Shown here in pieces: positions 28,689-43,962 of a DNA stretch of 64,000 nucleotides. The stretch lies in NCBI RefSeq assembly GCF_001423265.1, contig NZ_LMND01000030.1:210996-274995 (forward strand), read 5' to 3'. The notes beneath the pieces are model-generated. The model had not been told where the DNA came from. It saw only the letters and a list, made by a program, of their open reading frames with translations, and searched no databases. A program made the position numbers and the translations under genes. The DNA is from Methylobacterium sp. Leaf108. GTDB lineage: Bacteria > Pseudomonadota > Alphaproteobacteria > Rhizobiales > Beijerinckiaceae. Position 1 is the first letter of the stretch, and the number at the start of each line of letters is the position of its first letter.

Positions 28689-29031
28689 CGGGAATACCCG
28701 TGTCAGCGAGGCGAGGCCGTCACGCCGTCGCCAAGATGATGGCGCAAGCCCCCGACGAACCCGGGATCGACGGCTGGCCAATAGGCCGGCCATCGCGTTC
28801 CGCACCGAATTTTCCGCCCGGCGCAACCCACCGGCTCATCGAATCCGTACCGTCACGTCAGGGCTTCGCACGCGAACCCGAATTCCAGGAGCCGCCGATG
28901 GCGCGGGCAGGGGACGTCACCCCGCCTCTGGATTTCGGGGTCCGTTGCCGGCCATTCGGGGCGGGGCAAGGACGCGATGACCGGTACGATGATCCGGAAC
29001 CCTTGAATCAGATCCGCAAGGCAGTGACACG
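28689..29031. other. Gap between glgE and treS-mak
   Basis: About 340 bases without a supported gene. It may carry a promoter for treS-glgB, since spacing elsewhere in the cluster is tighter. An AAGG ribosome binding site for treS lies at its end. Confidence 0.45.
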
Positions 29032-32289
<3,258 letters not shown>

Positions 32290-34572
32290 ATGACGGATAT
32301 CGACGAGACGTTCGCGACGCGGACCCCCACATCTTCGGGCATCTCCGGGTCCGCGGACGTCACGCCGGTGGGCGGGACGTCGCCCCGGACCGTCTCGCAG
32401 GAGGCCATTGCCGCGATCATGTCGGCGACCCACGGCGACCCCTTCGCCGTCCTGGGCCCGCATGAGGTGTCGCCCGGTGTCTGGGAGGTGCGCGCGGTCC
32501 TTCCCGAGGCGAAATCCGCCACGCTGCTCGTGGCCGGAAACCGGGTGGCCTTCGAGCGGCGGCACCCCGAGGGGTTCTACGTCGCGCGCCTCGAGAGCCA
32601 GGGGCGTCCGCTCTACGAAATCGCGTACCAGACCTGGGACGGCGTCGAGCACAAGCGCCATGACCCGTATGGCTTCGGCTCGTCTTTGCAACAGGCCGAC
32701 ATCGACGCCCTGCGCGAGGTCGGCAGCGACGTCACCTATCGCGTGCTCGGCGCACAGGCCCGTACCGTCGACGGCATCGAGGGGTTCCGCTTCGCGGTCT
32801 GGGCGCCCAATGCGCGCCGGGTCAGCGTCGTCGGCGACTTCAACGATTGGGACGGCCGGCGCCACCCCCTGCGCCTCTGGCAGAACGGCGGCGTCTGGGA
32901 GCTGTTCGTTCCGGGCCTGAAGGCCGGCGCCCATTACAAATACGAAATGAGTGGCCCCGACGGCGGGTTGTTGCCGCTCAAGGCCGATCCGGTCGCCTTC
33001 GCGGCGCAGCAACCGCCCGAGACCGCCTCTGTCCTCCAGGGCACCAGCGAGCCGGCCTGGAGCGACGAGGCCTGGATGACCACCCGCGGCGCCGTCGATC
33101 CGCGCCATGCGCCGATCTCGATCTACGAGGTCCACCTGGGCTCGTGGGCGCGGGTGGCCGAGGAGGGCAACCGCTTCCTCACCTACAAGGAACTCGGCGA
33201 GCGCCTGATCCCCTACGTCAAGGAGATGGGCTTCACGCATATCGAGATGCTGCCCATCACGGAGTTCCCGTTCGACGGGTCCTGGGGCTACCAGCCGGTG
33301 TCGCTGTTCGCACCCACCAGCCGCTTCGGCAGCCCGGACGACTTCGCAGCCTTCGTCGACACCGCCCACAAGGCCGGCATCGGCGTGATGCTCGATTGGG
33401 TGCCCGGCCATTTCCCCCTGGACGCCCACGGCCTGGGCCAGTTCGACGGGACGCATCTCTACGAGCATGCCGACCCGCGCCAGGGCTTCCACCAGGACTG
33501 GGGCACCTACATCTACAATTTCGGCCGGGTCGAGGTGGCGACCTTCCTCGCCGCCAACGCCCGCTTCTGGCTCGAGCACTATCACCTCGACGGCCTGCGC
33601 GTGGATGCCGTCGCCTCGATGCTCTACCTCGACTATTCGCGCCGGCAGGGCGAGTGGATCCCCAACCAGTACGGCGGCAACGAGAACCTCGACGCGATCC
33701 ATTTCCTGCGCAAGACCAACGAGGCGACCTACGCCAACGCACCGGGCACCATCACGATCGCCGAGGAATCGACCTCGTGGCCGGGCGTCTCGCACCCGAC
33801 CTACACCGGTGGGCTCGGTTTCGGCTTCAAGTGGAACATGGGGTGGATGCACGACACCCTGAACTTCGTCTCGAAGGAGACCATCCACCGCCGATACCAC
33901 CACCACGACCTCACCTTCGGTCTCCTCTACGCCTTCAGCGAGAACTTCATCCTGCCGCTGTCCCACGATGAGGTTGTGCACGGCAAAGGTTCGCTGCTGG
34001 GCAAGATGCCGGGTGACCGCTGGCAGAAGTTCGCGAATTTGCGCGCCTACTTCGGCTTCATGTGGGGGCATCCGGGCAAGAAGCTGCTGTTCATGGGCGG
34101 CGAATTTGGCCAGGAGCGGGAGTGGAACCACAACCAGAGCCTGGACTGGCACCTGCTCGACGATTCCCTTCACGCCGGCGTCAAGGACCTCGTTCGCGAC
34201 CTCAACCAGCTCTACCTGACCACCCCGGCCCTGCACGCCAGGGACACGGAAGCCGCCGGGTTCCAATGGCTGGTGGCCGACGACCAGGACAACAGCGTCA
34301 TCGCCTGGGCCCGGAAGGGCCGGGAGCCCGGTGAGGTCGCGGTGGTGGTGTCGAACTTCACGCCGATTCCGCGGGAAGGCTATCGCATCGGCGTGCCAGA
34401 AGCCGGCTTCTACCGCGAGGCGATCAACTCGGACGCGGGTCGCTACGGCGGCTCCAACATCGGCAACATGGGCGGCCTCCAGACGGAAGCCGTCGAAAGC
34501 CACGGCCAGCCGTACTCGCTCGTGCTGACGGCGCCGCCGCTGGCGACGACGATCTTCGTGCGCGAGGGGTGA
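32290..34572 (+). CDS. glgB: 1,4-alpha-glucan branching enzyme
   Basis: A 760-residue GH13_9 enzyme that introduces alpha-1,6 branches. It has the long form with an extra N-terminal beta domain ([22 protein letters not shown]) followed by CBM48 ([25 protein letters not shown]). Catalytic residues are Asp439 ([17 protein letters not shown]), Glu492 ([12 protein letters not shown]) and Asp560 ([12 protein letters not shown]). The N-terminal 30 residues are Thr/Ser-rich and not conserved. It begins on the base after the treS-mak stop. It completes the GlgE route (TreS, Mak, GlgE, GlgB) and also serves GlgA. A strong hairpin follows at 34583-34628. Confidence 0.96.
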   Translation: MTDIDETFATRTPTSSGISGSADVTPVGGTSPRTVSQEAIAAIMSATHGDPFAVLGPHEVSPGVWEVRAVLPEAKSATLLVAGNRVAFERRHPEGFYVARLESQGRPLYEIAYQTWDGVEHKRHDPYGFGSSLQQADIDALREVGSDVTYRVLGAQARTVDGIEGFRFAVWAPNARRVSVVGDFNDWDGRRHPLRLWQNGGVWELFVPGLKAGAHYKYEMSGPDGGLLPLKADPVAFAAQQPPETASVLQGTSEPAWSDEAWMTTRGAVDPRHAPISIYEVHLGSWARVAEEGNRFLTYKELGERLIPYVKEMGFTHIEMLPITEFPFDGSWGYQPVSLFAPTSRFGSPDDFAAFVDTAHKAGIGVMLDWVPGHFPLDAHGLGQFDGTHLYEHADPRQGFHQDWGTYIYNFGRVEVATFLAANARFWLEHYHLDGLRVDAVASMLYLDYSRRQGEWIPNQYGGNENLDAIHFLRKTNEATYANAPGTITIAEESTSWPGVSHPTYTGGLGFGFKWNMGWMHDTLNFVSKETIHRRYHHHDLTFGLLYAFSENFILPLSHDEVVHGKGSLLGKMPGDRWQKFANLRAYFGFMWGHPGKKLLFMGGEFGQEREWNHNQSLDWHLLDDSLHAGVKDLVRDLNQLYLTTPALHARDTEAAGFQWLVADDQDNSVIAWARKGREPGEVAVVVSNFTPIPREGYRIGVPEAGFYREAINSDAGRYGGSNIGNMGGLQTEAVESHGQPYSLVLTAPPLATTIFVREG

Positions 34573-34582
34573 TGGCTAGCGA

Positions 34583-34628
34583 CACGAGCCCGTCGTCGGA
34601 TCGTCGAGGATCCGACGACGGGCTCGTG
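34583..34628. terminator. Long perfect hairpin between convergent glgB and glgA
   Basis: Perfect 20-base arms (34583-34602 and 34609-34628, CACGAGCCCGTCGTCGGATC and its complement) flank a 6-base loop. It sits 10 bases after the glgB stop and 32 bases from the glgA stop. There is no T-run on either side, so it may act as a bidirectional terminator or mainly as an mRNA 3' stabiliser. Confidence 0.6.
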
Positions 34629-34659
34629 GCTGTCGCGAGGACCCAAGTGGGCCGACGCG

Positions 34660-36252
34660 TCACGCCATCCGTGTACGCAGGCTCGAACCGTTGCCAAGCG
34701 CGCGCGCGTACAGCGCCGAGTAGTCGACGGCGGCATGGTCCCAGCCGAAGGAACGGGACATGGCGCGCCGCCGCATGGCGTTGAGGCGCTTCTTGGCTCC
34801 GAAGGTGTCGAGGGCCCGACGTACCGCTGCGACGAAGGTCTTTGGCGAGGCGTCCCCGAAGGTGAACCCGGTCACCCCATCCTCGACCGTATCGGCGAGC
34901 CCGCCGGTGCGATGGACGATCGGCAGCGAGCCGAACCGCTGGGCGTACATCTGGGCGAGGCCGCAGGGCTCGAACCGCGACGGCATCAGAAGGAAGTCGC
35001 TGCCCGCGAACATCCTGCGCGCATCCTTCTCGTCGAACCCGACATGGACCCCGACCGCGGAGGGATGCCGCCGCGCGAGCTCGCGCAGCGCGTCCTCGAA
35101 GCGGCTCTCGCCCTGACCGATGACCACGAGTTGTCCGCCCTCGGCGACGATCGTCTCGGCCGCCGCCAGGCTGAGATCGATGCCCTTCTGGTGGACGAGC
35201 CGGGACACGATGGCGAAGAGTGGTCCGCGTGAGACGGCGAGACCGAACTGACGGCGGACCATCTCGGCGTTGGCGCGTTTGCCGCGCCAGTCGTCGGCCT
35301 CGAACCGCGTCGCGAGATGCGGATCGGTGCGCGGATCCCAGCTCTCGTCGATACCGTTCAGGATGCCGGCGAGCCTGCCTTGCGCGGCGCGGGTGCGCAG
35401 CAGCCCGTCGAGGCCGCAGCCGGCCTCCGGCGTCATGATCTCGCGGGCGTAGGTTTGGCTGACCGTGGTGACCTGCGAGGCGTAGAACAGGCCGGCCTTG
35501 AGGAAGGACAGGTGGCCGTAGAACTCGACCCCGTCCATCTGGAAGGCGGCATCGGGGACGCCGAGGCGCCCGAGGGCTTCCCTGGCAAACAAGCCCTGGT
35601 AGGCCAGGTTGTGAATGGTCAGGACGCTCGGAACCCGGCGCCCGGCCCAGGACAGGTAGGCCGGGGCGAGGGCGGTCTGCCAGTCGTTGAGGTGCAGGAG
35701 ATCGGCGCTCCAGGCCGGATCGGCGCCCCCGGCGATCTCGGCGGCGGCCAGGCTGAGCCGGCCGAACCGGAGGTCGTTGTCGCGAAAGTCGCCTTGGTCG
35801 TCGCCGTAGGGCGACCCGTCGCGCTGGTAGAGATCGGCGCTCAAGAGGACATAGACCTGCAGGCCGTCGCCGGTCTCGACGAGGCCGAGGTCGCAGGGGG
35901 GAATGCCGGCCCTGCCTTGCAGCCGCGCCACCACGGGAATGTGGTCGAACCGCTCCACCACCTGCCGGTAGCCGGGAATGAGCACACGGACGTCGTAGTG
36001 TCGGCGCAACGCGCGGGGCAGGGCCCCGGCCACCTCACCGAGCCCGCCCGTCTTGACGAAATCCGCCATCTCGGGCGTTGCGTAAAGGATGCGCGGCCGT
36101 AGCGAACGCCCGGAATCCCTCGTGAAATCGGCCGCCCCGCCAGAATGGACGGCCTGCTTCAGCCCGGTCCGGTCGATGTCGTCCATCGCTGCCATCCCGC
36201 TGCTTCGAGGCTGTGCGATCGTGATGGTGCCGGAAAGAATCGGGTTCGACAT
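34660..36252 (-). CDS. glgA: Glycogen synthase (ADP-glucose type)
   Basis: A 530-residue GT5 synthase that extends alpha-1,4 chains from an activated glucose donor. The ADP-glucose-binding KTGGLGEVAGALPRAL lies at Lys67. LLHLNDWQTALAPAYLSW, TIHNLAYQGLF, ILNGIDESWDPRTD, VSRLVHQKGIDL and the C-terminal MPSRFEPCGLAQMYAQRFGSLP follow in family order. Start ATG 36252 has GAAGG 7 bases before it. It is preceded in frame by another ATG at 36276 and by a long non-homologous extension, which was dropped. It makes an N-terminal tail of about 50 residues before the first strand. No glgC (donor synthesis) is in the window. Confidence 0.93.
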   Translation of the reverse strand: MSNPILSGTITIAQPRSSGMAAMDDIDRTGLKQAVHSGGAADFTRDSGRSLRPRILYATPEMADFVKTGGLGEVAGALPRALRRHYDVRVLIPGYRQVVERFDHIPVVARLQGRAGIPPCDLGLVETGDGLQVYVLLSADLYQRDGSPYGDDQGDFRDNDLRFGRLSLAAAEIAGGADPAWSADLLHLNDWQTALAPAYLSWAGRRVPSVLTIHNLAYQGLFAREALGRLGVPDAAFQMDGVEFYGHLSFLKAGLFYASQVTTVSQTYAREIMTPEAGCGLDGLLRTRAAQGRLAGILNGIDESWDPRTDPHLATRFEADDWRGKRANAEMVRRQFGLAVSRGPLFAIVSRLVHQKGIDLSLAAAETIVAEGGQLVVIGQGESRFEDALRELARRHPSAVGVHVGFDEKDARRMFAGSDFLLMPSRFEPCGLAQMYAQRFGSLPIVHRTGGLADTVEDGVTGFTFGDASPKTFVAAVRRALDTFGAKKRLNAMRRRAMSRSFGWDHAAVDYSALYARALGNGSSLRTRMA

Positions 36253-36634
36253 CGTCTGCCTTCGCGGCTCATCCATCGTATCGCAATGCACAATCCAAGC
36301 CATCAAGGCGGTTAATGGATCATTGACGCGTTGCGCCGCAGCGACGATTGCATCGCCGCCGTCGAAGGTTGGGCGCAGCCGGGCCGCAGCGCGGCCATAG
36401 TTCCGTCTCGCTCCGAGGTCAGCGTGACGCTCGAGCGATTCGGCCGACAGTGAGGCACGGGGTTTGCGAACGGCGCCAGCGAGCGGTGTCGCACCGCGAC
36501 CGACGCCGGACCGACGAGGCGCCCACGCGGACCCACCATGCCGGTGCAAGCGTCCGGAACGATGAACAGCCAGGGGAGCGGGCCGGCTTTTTGGGCTTCC
36601 TGCACAGTCCGGCAGCGAAGAGAGGGAATGATAC
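36253..36634. other. Divergent promoter region between glgA and glgP
   Basis: About 380 bases between two divergent genes of glycogen synthesis and breakdown. No gene is supported here. AGAGGGAA precedes the glgP GTG. No perfect EcfG consensus was found. Confidence 0.45.
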
Positions 36635-39166
<2,532 letters not shown>

Positions 39167-39193
39167 AGCGAGGGATCGCGCCCTAACTAAAGA

Positions 39194-39226
39194 GAAGGCC
39201 CGGCGCTCGAAAAGCGCCGGGCCTTC
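39194..39226 (+). terminator. Rho-independent terminator of glgP
   Basis: Perfect 14-base arms GAAGGCCCGGCGCT (39194-39207) and its complement (39213-39226) flank a CGAAA loop and are followed by TTCTTTCTT. It lies 27 bases after the glgP stop. Confidence 0.92.
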
Positions 39227-39267
39227 TTCTTTCTTGGTCGGCAGGCCTCGGACTGCAGGCCTTGGAC

Positions 39268-40206
39268 TTACGGAGCGAGCAGGACGGGATAGCAGCGGGC
39301 GCCGGCCGCCGCGGCCAGGACTTCGACCGCACCCACCGTCGAGGCATCGCCGACCACGTGGACCACGTCGGTGGTGCGCAGGGGAGGCAGGTGCGCACTC
39401 AACGGGCCCGGGCGCACGTCCGGCGGGCGCTGGCGCGAACGGTCGGCCACCAGGACGATACGGCCGATGCCGGTGGCCCTCAGCCAGTCGAGGGAAGGGC
39501 GCATGTAGAGGTCGAGGGGGTCGCGAGCGCCGGCGACCAGCACCACGTCGCGCGCCGGCTCGATGTAGCGTGCCGCCCTGGCGATGGACCAGATCGGCGC
39601 GAAGCCGGTTTCTGCGGCGACCAGGACAAGACGGCCGCCGCCGGGGCGGTAGAAGCCGCGTCCGACCGGCCCCTTGATCTTCACGTCCGTGCCCCGGGGC
39701 ACCGTCTCGCCAAGGGCCGAGGCGAGGCAGGCTTCGCCCGGGTGCAGGGGCAGGTGGAAAACGAGTTCGTTGAGCTCCGCCGCGCCGTCGATCCGCAGGG
39801 TCGGACTGAGGGTCAGGGGCTCGTGGCCGTGGATCGTCACCACGACCTGATGGCCGGGCTGGATGTCGAGACGTCGCGTGACGGTCACCACCATCTCGAC
39901 CACGTGCGGTCCGAGCGGACGGATGTCGGTGATCGTTCCGCTGCGCCGCACCGGCGCGCCGGCCTGCAGGGCAGGGGTGGCGCAGAGGGTCGGCGCCGTC
40001 CGCGGCAGGGAGGGGACGAGGCTCTCGGCCCGATGGCCACGGGGTTTCGCCCGGCGCGCCGCCGGCCCGCCGCCCTGGCCGAACGCCGCCGCTCCGTTTA
40101 GTCCGGAACCGATCATGCCCTCGGCCAAAGCCGCCTCCACCGGGGTCTCGCCGGTGGAGATGCGTACGGCCTTGCCGTTGACGACGAGCGAGCAGCGGGC
40201 GCTCAT
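39268..40206 (-). CDS. Ferredoxin-reductase-like flavoprotein with a decayed 2Fe-2S domain
   Basis: A 312-residue oxidoreductase. Residues 1-80 align by pattern with a plant-type ferredoxin domain (SLVVNGKAVRISTGETPVEAALAEG), but the C-x4-C-x2-C iron-sulfur loop is replaced by an Ala/Gly/Arg-rich stretch; only the distal TLCATPALQAG-like strand keeps a Cys. Residues about 85-312 are an FNR-type module: a flavin barrel (GTITDIRPLGPHVVEMVV, LTLSPTLRI), then a nucleotide fold (LVLVAAETGFAPIWSIARA, VVLVAGARDPLDLYM, VHVVGDASTVGAV). AETGFAP replaces the usual GTG-I-P nucleotide loop. It may be a flavin-only NAD(P)H oxidoreductase. Physiological partner unknown. Confidence 0.75.
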   Translation of the reverse strand: MSARCSLVVNGKAVRISTGETPVEAALAEGMIGSGLNGAAAFGQGGGPAARRAKPRGHRAESLVPSLPRTAPTLCATPALQAGAPVRRSGTITDIRPLGPHVVEMVVTVTRRLDIQPGHQVVVTIHGHEPLTLSPTLRIDGAAELNELVFHLPLHPGEACLASALGETVPRGTDVKIKGPVGRGFYRPGGGRLVLVAAETGFAPIWSIARAARYIEPARDVVLVAGARDPLDLYMRPSLDWLRATGIGRIVLVADRSRQRPPDVRPGPLSAHLPPLRTTDVVHVVGDASTVGAVEVLAAAAGARCYPVLLAP

Positions 40207-40351
40207 GGCCGTCTCCCGATGACGTGTAAGGGCGATGAAGCGTCAGCACGCACGGGAGGCCCGACCTCCTGCCGCCGCTCGCTGCGGTCGCAGGACGAGG
40301 GGCGAAGCCCGGATATCCGGGCTCGCGCTGCGTGTCCCGTCGTGGAGACGA

Positions 40352-40711
40352 TCAACGCGGCTGGCGCAGAAGCTGATCGACCAGGACGGCCCAGCGATCG
40401 CGCACCAGGCGGACTTCCTCGCCGGTATTCCCGCGCGCGCTCATCTGCGAGCGCAGTGTCTCGTTCTCGGTGCGCTCGGCCTTGAGGACCGCCTTCATCA
40501 GCGTGACCTCCGTCTGCAGCCGCATGACGTCGGAGGCGTCGACCTCCTCCGTCTCGTCATCGTCGCGATCGACCGCCGCTACGGCCACCATCGGGATGAT
40601 GGTGGCGCCGACGGAACCGCTCGGCTCACGCAAGCGAAGCTGACGCGCCACGACCCGCCGGACGATGTCGGTCTCGGTCTCCGCCTGCACCTGCCACGCC
40701 GCTTGCGCCAT
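40352..40711 (-). CDS. Small coiled-coil protein, family not recognised
   Basis: A 119-residue hypothetical protein. An Ala/Arg-rich start (MAQAAWQVQAETETDIVRR) and a hydrophobic segment (GATIIPMVAVAAVD) are followed by an acidic patch (DRDDDETEEVD). A clear heptad-like coiled coil comes next (DASDVMRLQTEVTLMKAVLKA onward), and the end is RDRWAVLVDQLLRQPR. It reads well as a real protein and fills the gap between the oxidoreductase and the GGDEF/EAL gene on the same strand. No function is proposed. Confidence 0.6.
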   Translation of the reverse strand: MAQAAWQVQAETETDIVRRVVARQLRLREPSGSVGATIIPMVAVAAVDRDDDETEEVDASDVMRLQTEVTLMKAVLKAERTENETLRSQMSARGNTGEEVRLVRDRWAVLVDQLLRQPR

Positions 40712-40835
40712 CGCACCCGTCCCCCGTCCGGTATCCGGCCGCTCCGTGCAGCCGATCGAACCCGGAGATGACGATGCAAGATCATGGTTAAGGGAGGTTT
40801 AAGTACGGCCGCGATCCCGACCCCGATGTCCGCGC

Positions 40836-43721
40836 TCAGGCGGCTTCCGGTGCCGCCCCGACCAATTGGCGCGCCTGGAGCATCGACATCGGCTCGCCGA
40901 AGGCGAAGCCCTGCGCGTAGTCGCAGCCGAGTTCGGCCAGGGCCTGGGCGTCGGCTTCGCTCTCGGCACCCTCCGCGACGATGGCGAGGCCCAGTTCCTG
41001 GGCCATCTTCACGATGGATCGCAGGATCACGGTACGGCCCGTCGCGATCTGGCGCACGAAGGACCGGTCGATCTTGATGGTGTCGAAGGGGAACCGCTGC
41101 AGGTAGGACAGGGCCGAATAGCCGGTCCCGAAATCGTCGAGGGACAGGCCCGCGCCGAGGTCGTGGATGCGGGTGAGCATCTGGGCGGCGTATTCCGGGT
41201 TCTCCATCACCAGGCCCTCGGTGAGTTCGAGCTTGAGCGAACCCGGCAGTACGCCGGACCGGGCCAGCACCGTCTTGACGTCGTGCAGGAGGTCATGGCG
41301 CAGGAGCTGGCGTGAGGAGACGTTGACCGAGGCGAAGATCGGCGGGTCGACATCGAGGGAACGCTGCCAGGCGGCGAGTTCGAGGGCGGTCCGCTCCATC
41401 ACGAAGTTGCCGAGGTTGACGATGAAGCCGGTCTCTTCCGCGATGGGGAGGAAGGTGGCGGGCGACAGCCGTCCGAGCTTGGGATGGTCCCAGCGCAGCA
41501 GGGCCTCGAATCCGGCCACCGTCCGATCTTCGAGGCGCACGATCGGCTGGAACAAGACCTTCATCTCGTTGCGGTCGAGGGAGCGGCGCAGGTCGCCCTC
41601 CAGCAGCAGCCGGTCGCCGCGCTCGTTGCGCATGGTCGCGCGGAACACCTCCGACCGGTCGCCGCCCTGGCGCTTGGCCTGGATCATGGCGATCTCGGCG
41701 TTCTTGAACACCTCCTCGCGCTTCTGGTTGCCGCCCGCCTCGTGGAGGGCGATGCCGACGGAGACGGTGAGGAAGATCTCGCGCTCGGCATAGGTGATCG
41801 GTGTGGCGATCGCCTTCCGGATCATCTCGGCGAACGCCAGGATCCGGTCCGGCTCCCGCTCCGAGAGCAGGATCAGGCCGAATTCGTCGCCGGCGATGCG
41901 CGCCAGGGTGTCCTGCGGCCGCAGGCGCCGCCCGAGCCGGCGCGACAACGTCAGCAGGATGGAATCGCCGGCCGAAAGGCCGATGGCGTCGTTGATCGCC
42001 TTGAAGCCGTCGATGTCGAGCAGGATGATCGTCGGCTTCAGGCGCAGATCCTGGCTGGCGAAGGCGAGGGCCGCGTCGAGCCGGTCGTGGAACAGTTCCC
42101 GGTTGGGCAGGCCCGTCAGGCTGTCGTGCACGGCGTCGTGCAGCAGGCGTTCCTCGGCGGCCTTCAGCTCCGTGACGTCGGCGATGGTGCCGACGATTCG
42201 CACGACCTCGCCGTCGCTGCCGATCACCGGACGGGCCTTGAGTCGGTACCAGTAGTAGGGGCCGACGTGCGAACGCAGACGGAAATCGTGCAGGATGCGG
42301 CCGCGGCGTTCTTCGATCACACCGTCGAGGGCGGCCGAATAGCGGTCGACGTCGAAGGGATGCAGCAGTCCCAGCCAGTTCGAGGCGGGGCCTTCGAGGG
42401 TGCCGCGCTTGAGGCCGAGCTGCGACTCGATCTCCGGACCGGCGAAGACCCGGTCGCCCGGCACGTCCCAGTCGAACACCACGTCGCCGGCCCCGGTCAG
42501 GGCCAGCGCCCGGCGCTCGGTGTCCGAGACCAGGGCGTGGGTGAGGCCGCCGCCCGCAAAGGCGTGCTGCATCACCGTGAAGCCGATCAACATGACGATG
42601 AGGACGAGGCCGCCGATCAGGGCCGGCTGGACGAGGTCGCTGCCGATCTGCCCTGTGATGGCGAAGCCCGCCGCCACCACCCAGATCAGCAGCAGGACCC
42701 AGGTCGGCACCAGCAGGATGGCGCGGTCGTAGCCGTTGTGGGCGGCCAGGTACACGATCAGGAGGAGGCCGACGCCGGCCACCGCGGCGATGGAGATGCG
42801 GGCGACGCCCGCCGCCACCGGCGGGTCGAACACGGCGAGACCCACGAGGCCCGCCAGGAAGGCGAGCCAGAAGAAGGCGACGTGGCTGTAGCGCACGTGC
42901 CACCGGCTGAGATTGAGATAGGCGAACAGGAACACGAGGAGGGTGGCGGCCAGCACCGCCTCTGCCGAGGCCCGGTAGACCCGTTCCGCGACCTCCGTGA
43001 GGGGAAACACCCTCTGCAGGAAGCCGAAGTCGATGCAGGCATAGGCGAGCACCGACCATGCCAGCGCCGCGGCGGCGGGGAAGATGATCGCCCCCTTCAC
43101 CACGAAGATGATCGTGAGGAACAGCGCCAGTAGGCCCGCGATGCCGATGATGATGCCCTTGTAGAGCGTCAGACCGGTGGATTTCTTGCGGTAGGCTTCC
43201 TGGTCCCACAGGTAGACCTGCGGGATGTTCGGCCCCCTCAGCTCGGCGACGAAGGTCACGGTGGAGCCCGGGTCGACCGTGATCATGAACTGATCGGCCT
43301 CGGGGTTGTCCTCCCGGTCGGGCCTGATGCCCTGGCTCGCCGTGATCGCGGCGATGCGCGACCCGCCCAGGTCCGGCCAGATCACGCCCGACCCCACGAG
43401 CCGGAAGTGCGGCGCGACGAGGAGGCGGTCGATCTGTTCGTCGGTGTCGTTGGTGAGCGCGAACACCATCCAGTCCGGCCGCGCGCCGGTGTCGCGTGCC
43501 TTGACGACGATGCGCCGGACGATGCCGTCCTTGCCCGGGGCCGTCGAGATCTGGATCAGGTCGCCGTCCGAACGGTAGCGCTCGATCATCGGCGTCAGGT
43601 CGATGGCCGGCGCGTCGAGGGTCAGGCGCACGGCTTCCACGGCCGCGGCCGGGCGCGGCATGGCCATGGCGGTGAGGAAAGCCGTCAGGACAGCGGCCAG
43701 GACGAGGGTGGTTATACGCAA
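40836..43721 (-). CDS. Multi-pass membrane GGDEF/EAL cyclic-di-GMP signalling protein
   Basis: A protein of about 961 residues controlling cyclic-di-GMP. A signal-like segment (LVLAAVLTAFLTAMAM) precedes a periplasmic region of about 160 residues and about seven to eight membrane helices, a 7TMR-DISM-like layout. A PAS domain follows (GDVVFDWDVPGDRVFAGPEIE). The GGDEF domain has HDSLTGLPNRELFHDRL, but the active loop is AGDEF rather than GGDEF. The EAL domain has FEALLRW, FLPIAEETGFIV, ELTEGLVMEN, DDFGTGYSALSYL and KIDRSFV, all expected phosphodiesterase motifs. The net output is more likely breakdown than synthesis. A TTG at 43721 just before the signal segment is the most probable start; the frame stays open to 44072. 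Confidence 0.88.
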   Translation of the reverse strand: MRITTLVLAAVLTAFLTAMAMPRPAAAVEAVRLTLDAPAIDLTPMIERYRSDGDLIQISTAPGKDGIVRRIVVKARDTGARPDWMVFALTNDTDEQIDRLLVAPHFRLVGSGVIWPDLGGSRIAAITASQGIRPDREDNPEADQFMITVDPGSTVTFVAELRGPNIPQVYLWDQEAYRKKSTGLTLYKGIIIGIAGLLALFLTIIFVVKGAIIFPAAAALAWSVLAYACIDFGFLQRVFPLTEVAERVYRASAEAVLAATLLVFLFAYLNLSRWHVRYSHVAFFWLAFLAGLVGLAVFDPPVAAGVARISIAAVAGVGLLLIVYLAAHNGYDRAILLVPTWVLLLIWVVAAGFAITGQIGSDLVQPALIGGLVLIVMLIGFTVMQHAFAGGGLTHALVSDTERRALALTGAGDVVFDWDVPGDRVFAGPEIESQLGLKRGTLEGPASNWLGLLHPFDVDRYSAALDGVIEERRGRILHDFRLRSHVGPYYWYRLKARPVIGSDGEVVRIVGTIADVTELKAAEERLLHDAVHDSLTGLPNRELFHDRLDAALAFASQDLRLKPTIILLDIDGFKAINDAIGLSAGDSILLTLSRRLGRRLRPQDTLARIAGDEFGLILLSEREPDRILAFAEMIRKAIATPITYAEREIFLTVSVGIALHEAGGNQKREEVFKNAEIAMIQAKRQGGDRSEVFRATMRNERGDRLLLEGDLRRSLDRNEMKVLFQPIVRLEDRTVAGFEALLRWDHPKLGRLSPATFLPIAEETGFIVNLGNFVMERTALELAAWQRSLDVDPPIFASVNVSSRQLLRHDLLHDVKTVLARSGVLPGSLKLELTEGLVMENPEYAAQMLTRIHDLGAGLSLDDFGTGYSALSYLQRFPFDTIKIDRSFVRQIATGRTVILRSIVKMAQELGLAIVAEGAESEADAQALAELGCDYAQGFAFGEPMSMLQARQLVGAAPEAA

Positions 43722-43962
43722 CGGGCGAGTGTTCCGGCCGGAGGGCGCATCCCGGCATCTACGGCTCAGGTTGATCCAAGTCGTACCGATGGGGCAGGGC
43801 GCGGGCAAGGTGCGCGGCGACGGTGCGGGCCGAGACCCACCGCAACGTGACAAGGCCCGGCCACACGTTCGATTGCGCCGCTTTGCGGCCAAAACAAGCC
43901 GCCGGGCGCGAAAGCCACGGCATCGGCGGTGGGCGCCTCGCTTCGGCGTAACGTTCCGCCCG

